NCBI RefSeq assembly: GCF_017355185.1 | Contig: NZ_JADILJ010000039.1 | Coordinates: forward strand, 1 to 36,915 | Direction of reading: 5' to 3' | DNA length: 36,915 bases | Source: Rathayibacter sp. SD072 | GTDB taxonomy: Bacteria > Actinomycetota > Actinomycetes > Actinomycetales > Microbacteriaceae | In this document: positions 15,954 to 22,877 of the stretch, piece by piece | How the letters are laid out: each line of letters starts with the position of its first letter | How positions within the stretch are numbered: position 1 is the first letter of the stretch | Notes under the pieces: generated by a model | What the model was told of the DNA's origin: nothing | The model's input: only the letters and a program-made list of their open reading frames with translations | Database searches by the model: none | Made by a program: the position numbers and the translations under genes

Positions 15954-16256
15954 CTTGTCTGATCGTTTTTTTGTGCCTCTCCGGCGGGAAGAACCGCTTG
16001 AGTGGAGGCGGCGGAGTGACGCCTGTTCCGAACGAAATAAGGGAGCTTGCGACCGCGTTCGGAACAGGTGGCACGGAGCCGCCGGAGCGAAATAGGTTTG
16101 TACCGCGGAGAGGAACAAAAAACCGCGGGGCAGCGCCGCGCAGCGGCTCCCAGTCGCCGCAGGCGATGCGCGCAAAGCGCGCCCCGCCCCGCGGGCGGAG
16201 AACCGGGGAGGGTGAGGGGTCGGCCCCTCACGGGACGGCAACGCCGGCCCTCCCCC
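15954..16256 (+). ncRNA. Structured repeat element, copy A: candidate noncoding RNA
   Basis: A ~300-base element repeated at 18298-18593. Plus-strand folding: closing helix 15965-15983 with 16106-16123 (CCTCTCCG/CGGAGAGG plus a T-run/A-run extension); GGCGGC 16007-16012 with GCCGCC 16078-16083; a 19-position helix 16016-16034 with 16056-16074; hairpin CCGC-TTGA-GTGG (15994-16005). A 3' domain follows with hairpins at 16134-16146, 16155-16167, 16168-16182 (GCGCGC-AAA-GCGCGC) and 16212-16231 (GTGAGGGG-TCGG-CCCCTCAC). Compared with copy B, several helices keep pairing by double substitution, and G-U wobbles occur on the plus strand only. Any frames through it are short and arginine/glycine-rich shadows. 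It is divergent from the ardC-like gene and convergent with the SSB gene. Family not recognised. Confidence 0.8.
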
Positions 16257-16282
16257 ACAGAATCCGCGCCCGAGCCAGCAGA

Positions 16283-16307
16283 TACAGGTACCTGTAGAGC
16301 TGTAGAG
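16283..16307. promoter_or_regulatory. 14-bp palindrome and tandem octamers after RNA copy A
   Basis: TACAGGTACCTGTA (16283-16296) is a perfect palindrome, overlapping a tandem duplication of CTGTAGAG (16292-16299 and 16300-16307). It lies in the otherwise gene-free 16257-16510, between the RNA element and the SSB stop. It could be an operator or a recombination/plasmid control site. Nothing else was found in this gap. Confidence 0.4.
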
Positions 16308-16510
16308 CCGCTGTCGATACCGAACGGGACGATGGAGACATGTGGGAGCTGGCACACCGGACGCGCGCGGAATCGGCATCGACGGTGGTGCACAGCAACG
16401 CGGCGACCAGCGCTGACGCATTGCAAAAGTGCGCGCGGCGATCCTGGAAGGTCACGTCATTTTGTACGTGCTCAGGGTCGAGGCCAGCTCGAAGTAGGGG
16501 CTTCTCTCGT

Positions 16511-17230
16511 CTACTCGGCCGCGGGGGCGGCGCTGCGGCGCGGGGTGCGCTGCGCGGCCGTCGTGACGACGGCCGTCGCGCGGGTGAGGCTCGGGCCGAT
16601 GGCATCGGCTTCGATGACGCGGCCGTAACGCTTCTTCTCGCCCTCACCCCAGGAGACGGTGTGCTCGTAGCCGACGACGATCACGGCGTCGCCCTTGTGG
16701 AGGGAGGCGAGCACGTGCTCGCCGAGCTCGAACTTCGCTTCCACGAAGTGCGTCGTCGGCGCCTCATGCGCGGTCCACTCTCCGCCGCGGAACTCGCCGG
16801 TGTTCTCGATCACGCGCAGCTTCACGATCTGCACGCGGCCCGCCTGCACGGCCTCGGGGTCGGTGGCGAGGTTCCCGGTGATCGTCCTGGTGCTCATTTG
16901 GCGTCTCCTGCTCGTGCGGTTCGTGGGTCGTCCCGTCGACGTCGACGGGGAGGCGTTCGGGGTGTCCTGCTCTGGTGCTTCCGTCTCGATACCCCAGGAC
17001 GCTAGTGCGGCGGCTCGGGTGACCGTGTCGGGCGGCTCGGACAGCGCCCTGCGCTGTTCGAGCTCGGCGCGCGTCACGGCATAGGCCGGGAGACGCCGCT
17101 CGTCGCCGTACGCGATCCGGTAGTACCGATCGGCCTCGTTCTCCAACCAGTCGACCTCGCCCTGCCGATCGGCCTGTCCGGCGAGGTACCCGGCCCGGTA
17201 GTCGTCGCTCGAGGCGTCCGGGCCGGTCAC
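16511..17230 (-). CDS. ssb: SSB-domain protein with a ~111-residue N-terminal extension (internal SSB start)
   Basis: One uninterrupted 239-codon frame. It begins with a GTG at 17230 overlapping the nrdH stop (GTGA). Residues 1-111 are a separate domain (DDYRAGYLAGQADRQGEVDW...) followed by a Ser/Thr/Arg-rich linker. Residue 112 is Met (ATG 16897) and starts a single-strand DNA-binding OB-fold: STRTITGNLATDPEAVQAG, VQIVKLRVIENTGEF, and a short tail. There is no stop between the parts, and AGGAGA lies ahead of the internal ATG. Either a fusion protein or two products (239 and 128 residues) are made. The acidic DDDIPF-type tail of housekeeping SSB is absent. It likely coats transferred or replicating plasmid DNA. 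Confidence 0.75.
   Translation of the reverse strand: MTGPDASSDDYRAGYLAGQADRQGEVDWLENEADRYYRIAYGDERRLPAYAVTRAELEQRRALSEPPDTVTRAAALASWGIETEAPEQDTPNASPSTSTGRPTNRTSRRRQMSTRTITGNLATDPEAVQAGRVQIVKLRVIENTGEFRGGEWTAHEAPTTHFVEAKFELGEHVLASLHKGDAVIVVGYEHTVSWGEGEKKRYGRVIEADAIGPSLTRATAVVTTAAQRTPRRSAAPAAE
16898..16909 (-). promoter_or_regulatory. Internal ribosome-binding site deciding the short SSB start
   Basis: On the minus strand AGGAGA (16909-16904) sits six bases before the ATG at 16897, inside the coding frame of the longer protein. The spacing is ideal, so a stand-alone 128-residue SSB (16511-16897) is probably made as well as, or instead of, the long form. Confidence 0.6.
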
Positions 17231-17457
17231 GCTGCGTGCTTCTCGATGAGGTCGGGGCGGAAGCCCGACCAGTGGTCCTCGTCGCTCGCGACGACCACCG
17301 GGGCGGCGGAGTAGCCCAGCTCCTCCGTGATGTATGCGAGAGCGGCGGGATTGGTTGTGATATCAACGGTGGTGTATTCGATGCCCTTCTTCTCGAGCAC
17401 CCGATAAGTCATGGTGCACTGAACGCACGAGGGCTTGGAATAGACGGTCAAAGCCAT
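17227..17457 (-). CDS. nrdH: NrdH-type glutaredoxin-like protein
   Basis: A 76-residue protein, the usual NrdH length. The redox motif CVQC is at residues 11-14 and the cis-proline region is SAAPVVVASDEDHWSGFRPD, typical of NrdH. It reduces class Ib ribonucleotide reductase with thioredoxin reductase. AGGAGG ahead of ATG 17457 settles the start; the longer frame is shadow. No nrdI, nrdE or nrdF is present, so it must serve the host enzyme, probably boosting dNTP supply during transfer or replication. It lies third in a four-gene operon and its stop overlaps the SSB-protein start. Confidence 0.9.
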   Translation of the reverse strand: MALTVYSKPSCVQCTMTYRVLEKKGIEYTTVDITTNPAALAYITEELGYSAAPVVVASDEDHWSGFRPDLIEKHAA

Positions 17458-17756
17458 GACGACTCCTCCTGATAGAACTCCATGTGCGCTTCGAGTTCTT
17501 CGACGTTTTTCTCGTCGTAGTGTGCGTCGATCCACCATCCTGCCGCATCGCGCTCCCCCGCCTTGGTGAGCATCTGTGCGATCACGTTGACCTTCTCGCA
17601 GGAGAGCGTGGGCGAGACGGTCGTCGCCACGGAGATGTTCGCGAGGGCCGCCGTGTAGGAAGCGCCTGCGGCGAGGAACGCCGTCACCGCCTCGTCGTAG
17701 TCCGCCTCGGCGGCGAGGTAGTTCGTCACGGCGTCGGCCTTCTGCTGCTCGGTCAT
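17448..17756 (-). CDS. Small acidic hypothetical protein upstream of nrdH
   Basis: A 102-residue, mostly helical acidic protein (TEQQKADAVTNYLAAEADYD ... VEELEAHMEFYQEESSWL). It starts at ATG 17756 inside the end of the previous gene (4-base overlap) and overlaps nrdH by 10 bases, so all four genes are coupled. It contains one Cys and no catalytic motif. Function unknown; a plasmid housekeeping role is likely from context. Confidence 0.6.
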   Translation of the reverse strand: MTEQQKADAVTNYLAAEADYDEAVTAFLAAGASYTAALANISVATTVSPTLSCEKVNVIAQMLTKAGERDAAGWWIDAHYDEKNVEELEAHMEFYQEESSWL

Positions 17757-18238
17757 CGGTCCGATCCTCCCGGGGTGTGGTGAGCGTCGCCCTCGTCGTC
17801 GTCGTCGGTGGCGTGCTCCGCAATCCACAGGTCCGCGGCCTCTCCCCTGCCTGCGGCTCGCAGGAGTCCGGCGAGGGCGTCGACCTCACCACAGTTCAGC
17901 CGCGCTGCGACATCCCCGGCAAGGTCCCAACTCGCAAATGTGTCCAGGAACGCCGCCAGAGTCTCCTCAACGCTCGGCGCCGGTGCGGCGGGCTCCGCTC
18001 CCCCAGCTTCAACAGCGGGCGTGAGAAGGGCGATCAGCGCTTGCGCGAACGGGGACCCGTCCTGCTCGATCGCCAGCGCTCCGGGCGCGGCCGTCCCGGG
18101 CAGGCAGAGCGTGTTGCGGGCGTCCTGGAGGATTTCGGCGTCGGTGGCGGTGTCGTAGTGCGCGCTGGCCGCGCGCTGCGTGGTGCAGATGAGCGCGAGC
18201 TGCTCAGGGGTGGCCTGGCCTGTGGGCGTGTTCGACAT
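17753..18238 (-). CDS. Hypothetical protein, first gene of the nrdH/ssb operon
   Basis: A 161-residue protein, helical and acidic in its second half (ALIALLTPAVEAGG, then SVEETLAAFLDTFASWDLAG and LNCGEVDALAGLLRAAG). The last part resembles the following gene's C-terminal region in layout (both end with a domain carrying 'A..AD.WI..H'), hinting at a shared small fold. GGAGAAGCGGG precedes the ATG at 18238. RNA copy B begins 60 bases away on the other strand, divergently. No family recognised. Confidence 0.6.
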   Translation of the reverse strand: MSNTPTGQATPEQLALICTTQRAASAHYDTATDAEILQDARNTLCLPGTAAPGALAIEQDGSPFAQALIALLTPAVEAGGAEPAAPAPSVEETLAAFLDTFASWDLAGDVAARLNCGEVDALAGLLRAAGRGEAADLWIAEHATDDDDEGDAHHTPGGSDR

Positions 18239-18297
18239 GATTCCCGCTTCTCCGGAACGACACCGGGCCTCTCACCTAATGGTGGCCTGGCTTATCC

Positions 18298-18593
18298 CTT
18301 GTCTGATCGTTTTTTTGTGCCTCTCCGGCGGGAAGAACCGTTTGAGCGGAGGCGGCGCAGTGACGCGCATTCCGGGCGGAATAAGGGAGCATCGCGACCG
18401 CGTTCGGAATGCGTGGCACGGAGCCGCCGGAGCGAAATAGGTTTGTACCGCGGAGAGGAACAAAAAACCGTGGGACAGTGCCGCGCAGCGGCTCCTTGTC
18501 GCCGCAGGCGATGTGCGCCAAGCGCACCCCCGCTTGGGCGGGAAGACTGGGGAGCGCGAGGGGATGCCCCTCGCGGCCGGCCCAGAGTCGGCC
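18298..18593 (+). ncRNA. Structured repeat element, copy B: candidate noncoding RNA
   Basis: The second copy of the element at 15954, same strand, ~2344 bases downstream. The main helix (18360-18378 with 18401-18419) retains pairing although three base pairs differ from copy A (C-G to G-C, U-A to C-G, G-C to A-U) and two A-U pairs became G-U. Other covarying hairpins: CCGT-TTGA-GCGG (18338-18349), GTGCGC-CAA-GCGCAC (18513-18527), CGCGAGGGG-ATG-CCCCTCGCG (18555-18575). The closing helix and AATAGGTTTGTACCGCGGAG are unchanged. A final hairpin (GGCCG/CGGCC, 18575-18593) followed by ATTTCC may terminate it. It is divergent from the nrdH operon and convergent with the recombinase paralogue. Confidence 0.8.
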
Positions 18594-18639
18594 ATTTCCG
18601 CCTCATTCGACGGGCTTTCTCGGTTGTTCGGGCCGTAGG

Positions 18640-19536
18640 TCAGTTGCGGCGGAGGTCGTCGTTGTCGGCGAGAAGCGTGGCTGTCTGCAGGAGCAGAGCG
18701 GCCAACCTTGCGTCGACGTCGTCGTAGGCGTTTGCGACGTCCTGCAGGGTTCGTCGAGTGGACGGTTCGAGCCGCGCGCGCGGGTGGTTATCGACCGGTG
18801 CTTGTCCGGTTCGTTGCCGGTCCGCAGTGATGGCCGACATCGCGCGGGTGGTGAGTGGTCCGTGCGGGTTGAGCCATCCGTGTTGATCGATCGCCGGGAG
18901 CAGGACCGGTGCGACTCGCCAGTCGTCGGCCACGTCGGTGTCGCAGTCGTGCGTATCGGTGAAGAGGGTCGGGTCGAGGATTTCGCGGACGGTGTACCGG
19001 AACCCCAGCGCTGCTGGCCCGAGGACGCGCAGCCAGCGGGTGACTACGCACCGCCAACACGACACGGCCTCCGCCGACTTCTGGACAGGGACGCCTGCGA
19101 CTGTGATGTCAGCGCCGGTGACGATGTCCGCCTCGGTGATCGTTCGCGCATGCCCTCGGGTGAGGTGGAGCTGATCGAGCAGGAGCAGCAGGAACGCGTC
19201 GCGGCGGCCGACTAGGCCTACCGGGTAGCGGGTCAGAGGCAGGGCTGCGACTGCTTCGGCCGGGGTGATCCATCTTGCGCCGGCGCGGATCGGTCGTGCG
19301 AGTTCCGTAGGCGGGACAGGGAATGCTGCGTGGAGGAGCTCGTGGGCGGCGCGAAGGGCGCGCACTCGCCCGACGGCCGTGGACGGGGCCGCGGGAACCG
19401 CGGCGAAGAACCGCCCCAACTGAACGATCGACGCCGGCGCGGGACTCGCACCGACTGCGTCGCACCAGTCCGTGTACAGCTGCCAATGCGCCCGACTGGA
19501 CACCGGCAACTGCTCGAGGACGTGGTCGGGGGTCAT
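18640..19536 (-). CDS. Catalytically degenerate tyrosine-recombinase paralogue
   Basis: A 298-residue protein coupled to the recombinase by an ATGA overlap at 19533-19536. It parallels that protein block by block: a SAM-like N-terminal domain (HWQLYTDWCDAVGASPAP against a similar block), an internal Cys pair and helix (SCWRCVVTRWLRVLG against TCAACAWVRWLRILA), then APVLLPAIDQHGW against APLLRRMHKTGLP. It stops before the HxxR and Tyr box, so the nucleophile is missing. It could be a directionality or architectural partner that binds the same sites, or a decaying copy; intact length and coupling argue for a function. Confidence 0.6.
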   Translation of the reverse strand: MTPDHVLEQLPVSSRAHWQLYTDWCDAVGASPAPASIVQLGRFFAAVPAAPSTAVGRVRALRAAHELLHAAFPVPPTELARPIRAGARWITPAEAVAALPLTRYPVGLVGRRDAFLLLLLDQLHLTRGHARTITEADIVTGADITVAGVPVQKSAEAVSCWRCVVTRWLRVLGPAALGFRYTVREILDPTLFTDTHDCDTDVADDWRVAPVLLPAIDQHGWLNPHGPLTTRAMSAITADRQRTGQAPVDNHPRARLEPSTRRTLQDVANAYDDVDARLAALLLQTATLLADNDDLRRN

Positions 19537-20657
19537 AGTCCGAGGTCGTTGACAGCGTTCCCGGTGAGCGGATCACGCTCGCGCGCGTAAATCTCCACTG
19601 TCGCCGGGGATCGGTGTCCGGTCTGCCGCATCACAGCATGCGTACTCGCCCCGTGCCGGAGCGCTTCGGTGACGAATCCGGCGCGGAGGGAGTGGGCGCT
19701 GTACTGCTCAGGGTCCAGGCCGACCGCGGTCACGCGGCGTTTGACGATGAGGTTTACCGACTGCGCCGACAACGCATTTACGGTCGGCAGACCGGTCTTG
19801 TGCATCCGCCGCAGCAACGGCGCCTCCCCCTCCAGAGTAGGGATGCTGGTTCGGCACACGTGCACTGCGGGGTCGTCGGTACACAGCACCCGCATCACCG
19901 CGCTGCGCCCCGTCGCGCCCGCGGCGAGAATCCGCAGCCACCGCACCCACGCGCACGCCGCGCATGTGAGTGGTTCCCGGCCGTAAGGAATCGCTTTGAC
20001 GAGGCCTTTCCCGGTCTGGTCGGTCTTGGAGCGGCGGATCCGCAGATGCAGCCCGTCCTCCTTGTGTCGGGTGACGTCGGAGATGCGCAGGTCGATGAGT
20101 TCAGTGCGGCGAAACGCGCCAGCCCAGCCGAGCAAGATCACCATGCGGTCTCGAACCCCGGTCGCTCCCGCAGGCCATGTCGTGACGTCGATGCGGTCCA
20201 GGACCGCCTGCACGTCCGTGAGAAGCAGGGGGTCCGCTCGACGCGGGGGTCGCAGCCGCTCCCGACGGATGCCCTGCAGAGTACGAGCTACCAGGGCGCT
20301 GTGGCCGGGAAGTGGGAGGTTCTGTTCCGCGTGCGCAGCGTTGATTGCGGACAACCAGCGGGCCATGGAGGCCGGGGCATACCGCCACTTCCCTGCGGTC
20401 GTGAGGATCCCGGCTCGGTCGGCGAGGTACTCCGCGACCGTCTCCGGTGATGCTGGCAGGTGCGGACGGCCGTTCGCGGCGCACCAGGACACGAACGCCC
20501 GCAGGTCCGACTCGTACGCCCGCCGCGTGTTCCCCGCGATCGACGCATCACTCAGCTCCGACACCGCCGCCGACACCGGCACCACGGCTCCAGCCGGCAC
20601 CTGCTCCGGTACTGAAGTCGCTACCGGTTCTTCGAGCATTTTCTGCGGAAGCGTCAT
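19533..20657 (-). CDS. Tyrosine recombinase (phage-integrase family)
   Basis: A 374-residue protein with all catalytic residues in order: Arg in AGAFRRTELIDLR, Lys in RRSKTDQTG, HSLRAGF (His-x-x-Arg), and TGHRSPATVEIYAR with His and the nucleophile Tyr near the end. The N-terminal core-binding domain is clear (NTRRAYESDLRAFVSWCAANG). An insertion contains CAAC, possibly a metal site. The ATG at 20657 overlaps the preceding stop (ATGA), so it is preferred over 20684. The probable role is plasmid dimer resolution or integration. No flanking attachment site is evident; it is the middle gene of a three-gene operon. Confidence 0.9.
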   Translation of the reverse strand: MTLPQKMLEEPVATSVPEQVPAGAVVPVSAAVSELSDASIAGNTRRAYESDLRAFVSWCAANGRPHLPASPETVAEYLADRAGILTTAGKWRYAPASMARWLSAINAAHAEQNLPLPGHSALVARTLQGIRRERLRPPRRADPLLLTDVQAVLDRIDVTTWPAGATGVRDRMVILLGWAGAFRRTELIDLRISDVTRHKEDGLHLRIRRSKTDQTGKGLVKAIPYGREPLTCAACAWVRWLRILAAGATGRSAVMRVLCTDDPAVHVCRTSIPTLEGEAPLLRRMHKTGLPTVNALSAQSVNLIVKRRVTAVGLDPEQYSAHSLRAGFVTEALRHGASTHAVMRQTGHRSPATVEIYARERDPLTGNAVNDLGL

Positions 20658-20986
20658 GACCGGGGCACCCCCCACACCAGGCACGCCCGACAGTTCACAT
20701 CTCGACGATCCGGCCCGCTGACCGGATCAGGGCAGGAACCGGTATCGGTATGCGGGAGGCGGCCGTCCGCGATCTGCTCGAGGACACGCACCCGCTCCAG
20801 CAACTCCGGCACACTCGAACGCAGAACCCTCGTCGCCTGCAAAAGGACACGCCAATTCGGTTCACCGTCCCCGTCAAACCATTCAGCAGACCGGACCTCG
20901 TCTATCTCGGCCGCAAGCGCGTCGACGTCCGGCGGAAAGGCCAGGATGCCCTCGAACGGGCCCTCCAACTGATCCGACACCGACAC
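20654..20986 (-). CDS. Small protein with a C-terminal cysteine cluster, upstream of the recombinase
   Basis: A 110-residue protein. The GTG at 20986, with GGGAGAGG 6-7 bases ahead, is the best start; the longer frame begins with a TTG. The N-terminal part is acidic and helical (DVDALAAEIDEVRSAEW, LERVRVLEQIADGR). The C-terminus has three cysteines in CPDPVSGP...VNCRACLVWG, a possible zinc knuckle. It overlaps the recombinase start by four bases. It may control or assist recombination; this is inferred from coupling only. Confidence 0.6.
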   Translation of the reverse strand: MSVSDQLEGPFEGILAFPPDVDALAAEIDEVRSAEWFDGDGEPNWRVLLQATRVLRSSVPELLERVRVLEQIADGRLPHTDTGSCPDPVSGPDRRDVNCRACLVWGVPRS

Positions 20987-21220
20987 GACACACCTCTCCC
21001 GAACCAACGCTCGCAAACACGGAACAGTTCGCCAACTTCCCTACTAGCGATTACACCATCCGCAGGCACCAACGCCGAGTAAGCGCGCACCCGTGTCGGT
21101 CGCGCTTTTCCGCACCTAGCATTCCCAGGCGTAAAGGGCAAAGCGCGGCATGCTGTGGAATACGTCAATAGACGTGCGTTACAGTCGTGACGCTATTTCT
21201 TGAACTTGTAGGAGGTTCCC

Positions 21221-21553
21221 ATGGCTCAGAAAGTCACTCTGGTCGACGACATCGACGGCACCCCCCTCGACAGCGACGGAGGCACCATTCGCTTCGGCAT
21301 CGACGGCGCCAACTACGAGATCGACCTCTCCGCGAAAAACACCCAGAAGCTGCACGACGCTTTAGAAGACTTCGTCACCAACGCCCGCCGAGTTCGCGGC
21401 AACGGCGGGACCGCTACTTCGTCGACCGCGAAGAAGGGCGACCCGCAGCGCCTGAAGGCCATCCGCGAATGGGCCAACGCCAACGGACACACCGTGTCCA
21501 GCCGCGGACGCATCCCCACCGAAATCCAGGACGCCTACGACGCCGCGAACTGA
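21221..21553 (+). CDS. lsr2: Lsr2 nucleoid-associated protein, copy 2
   Basis: A 110-residue Lsr2 paralogue with the N-terminal dimerisation sheet ([20 protein letters not shown]) and the C-terminal DNA-binding helices ([19 protein letters not shown]) with an RGR hook. TAGGAGG at 21209-21215 is a strong ribosome-binding site. It is not a recent duplicate of copy 1, since substitutions are spread through the whole length, so the two were either acquired separately or diverged long ago. They could form mixed oligomers with each other and with the host Lsr2. Confidence 0.93.
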   Translation: MAQKVTLVDDIDGTPLDSDGGTIRFGIDGANYEIDLSAKNTQKLHDALEDFVTNARRVRGNGGTATSSTAKKGDPQRLKAIREWANANGHTVSSRGRIPTEIQDAYDAAN

Positions 21554-21633
21554 CGACAGCCGCTTAGCGCCGGATTCGGGCACACCACGAGGGGTGCTGG
21601 TGCGTGGAGGATGCCACGTGCGAGGGTGAGCGC

Positions 21634-21948
21634 CTACGCGGCTTCCTCGTCATAGAGGTCGAGTGCTCCGGTGTCTGTGAGGTCGTGGTCGCATCCGCGG
21701 GCGGCGTGGGCGATCACGAGCGCGAACGCGACCTCGAGCGCGTCGCAGTCCCGCAGCAGCATCCGAGCTTGTCCAGGCGCACACCACGTTTCCGTGCGGT
21801 AGACGCCAGGGCTCCCGTCCTCCACCCAGAACGTGATTCGAGCGAGGACCGGGCTGAGTCGCCGCCTGCGAGCGACCCACCGATTCGAGTGCGTTCGTTC
21901 CAGAATCACCCGCACCACCACCCTCAGTCCCCTACCGTCTGGACTCAT
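21634..21948 (-). CDS. Hypothetical protein between lsr2 and HU genes
   Basis: A 104-residue protein. The first half is basic and beta-like (RGLRVVVRVILERTHSNRWV, LARITFWVEDGSPGVY), the second helical (MLLRDCDALEVAFALVIAHA), ending in an acidic tail. A GTG two codons upstream is an alternative start. Convergent with lsr2 copy 2. No family recognised; 21955-22179 holds no further gene. Confidence 0.5.
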   Translation of the reverse strand: MSPDGRGLRVVVRVILERTHSNRWVARRRRLSPVLARITFWVEDGSPGVYRTETWCAPGQARMLLRDCDALEVAFALVIAHAARGCDHDLTDTGALDLYDEEAA

Positions 21949-22179
21949 CGTCACAGGCGCAGGTTTCGACGGTCTTACGGGCGGCTGACGATCATCTGCG
22001 GGTGGCTAGCGAATGGGCCTCCTGAACTGGCCCAACACCTTTGACCGCGTTGAGGCAGTGACTGGGTGAGGATCGGATCACCTGCTCGCGCCGTGGTCAC
22101 ACGCCCCAGTTTGCCTCGGGCCACACAGCGTGACCGCCTCAGTTGCCAGTGATGACACGACGACCTCGAAGAGTCATAG

Positions 22180-22467
22180 CTACTTCGCGGCGGCCTTGAG
22201 CTTGGTGCCGGCCGAGACCTTGACCGAGTGGCCGGCCGCGATCTGGATGGTCTCGCCGGTCTGGGGGTTGCGGCCGGTGCGCGCGGCGCGGGAGGTGCGC
22301 TCGATGGCGATCCAACCGGGGATGGTGACCTTCACGTCGTTGGAGACGGAGTCGGCGAGGGTGGAGAAGAGCGAATCGAGGACGCCGTTGACGGCGGCCT
22401 GGCTCTGGCCGGAGTCCGCGGCGATCTTCGCGACGAGCTCGGTGCGGTTGAGCGACTTGTCAGCCAT
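22180..22467 (-). CDS. hup: HU-family DNA-bending protein
   Basis: A 95-residue HU/IHF-type protein: N-terminal helices (NRTELVAKIAADSGQSQAAV), the V-KVTIPGWIAIE strand, and a beta-arm with the intercalating proline in RTGRNPQTGETIQIAAGHSV. It lacks the long Lys-rich tail of the mycobacterial chromosomal HU, so it is the short plasmid/phage-like form. GGGAGGAC lies upstream of the ATG. It probably supports origin opening or plasmid compaction along with the two Lsr2 proteins. Confidence 0.92.
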   Translation of the reverse strand: MADKSLNRTELVAKIAADSGQSQAAVNGVLDSLFSTLADSVSNDVKVTIPGWIAIERTSRAARTGRNPQTGETIQIAAGHSVKVSAGTKLKAAAK

Positions 22468-22670
22468 TGGAGTGTCCTCCCAGGACGTTCGCGCTGTTGA
22501 GAACAGCTAGTGGTTGTGGATCGTCCTCGGCCGGGGACGGACTCCCTCAACCGGTCGGACCGTCCGTAACCTACCCCTCGGGCCAGACCCCCGGCACCTC
22601 GCGCTGGGTGAGGCCCAAGGCCTAGCGTGAAGACGCACTGTCGAGCTTCCCCCCTCGCTCCGGTGCAATG

Positions 22671-22700
22671 CTCCCGGCCGGGCCGCCGCCCGGCCGGGAG
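22671..22700. terminator. Perfect 13-bp hairpin in the HU-parB gap
   Basis: CTCCCGGCCGGGC (22671-22683), a CGCC loop and its exact reverse complement (22688-22700) form a very stable stem in the 22468-22877 gap. The gene at 22878 is transcribed toward it on the minus strand, so it may terminate the par operon. No U-run follows. The rest of the gap holds only the HU promoter and no gene. Confidence 0.5.
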
Positions 22701-22877
22701 TACTCCTCCGCACACAGAAGCCCTCCTGGCACACGCTGCAGCTCAGAATGGACCTCCCAGGCCCTTCTTCGCCCTCAGAATTGACAGAATGCACTTCGCG
22801 CCCTAGTAGCGGTAAGCGCAATTATCATTGCGTCGAGTTCCTAGGCATGAAGCGAGAGCAACCACTGGGTGCCTGTG

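Noticed and set aside
15971-16628. Overlapping open frames within and after RNA copy A
   Set aside because: They translate structured-RNA sequence, differ in frame between the two copies and are not conserved as protein; the covariation shows selection on pairing instead.
15954-18593. The repeat elements as a miniature transposon
   Set aside because: No terminal inverted repeats or target duplications were seen, and differences between copies are compensatory. Not fully excluded.
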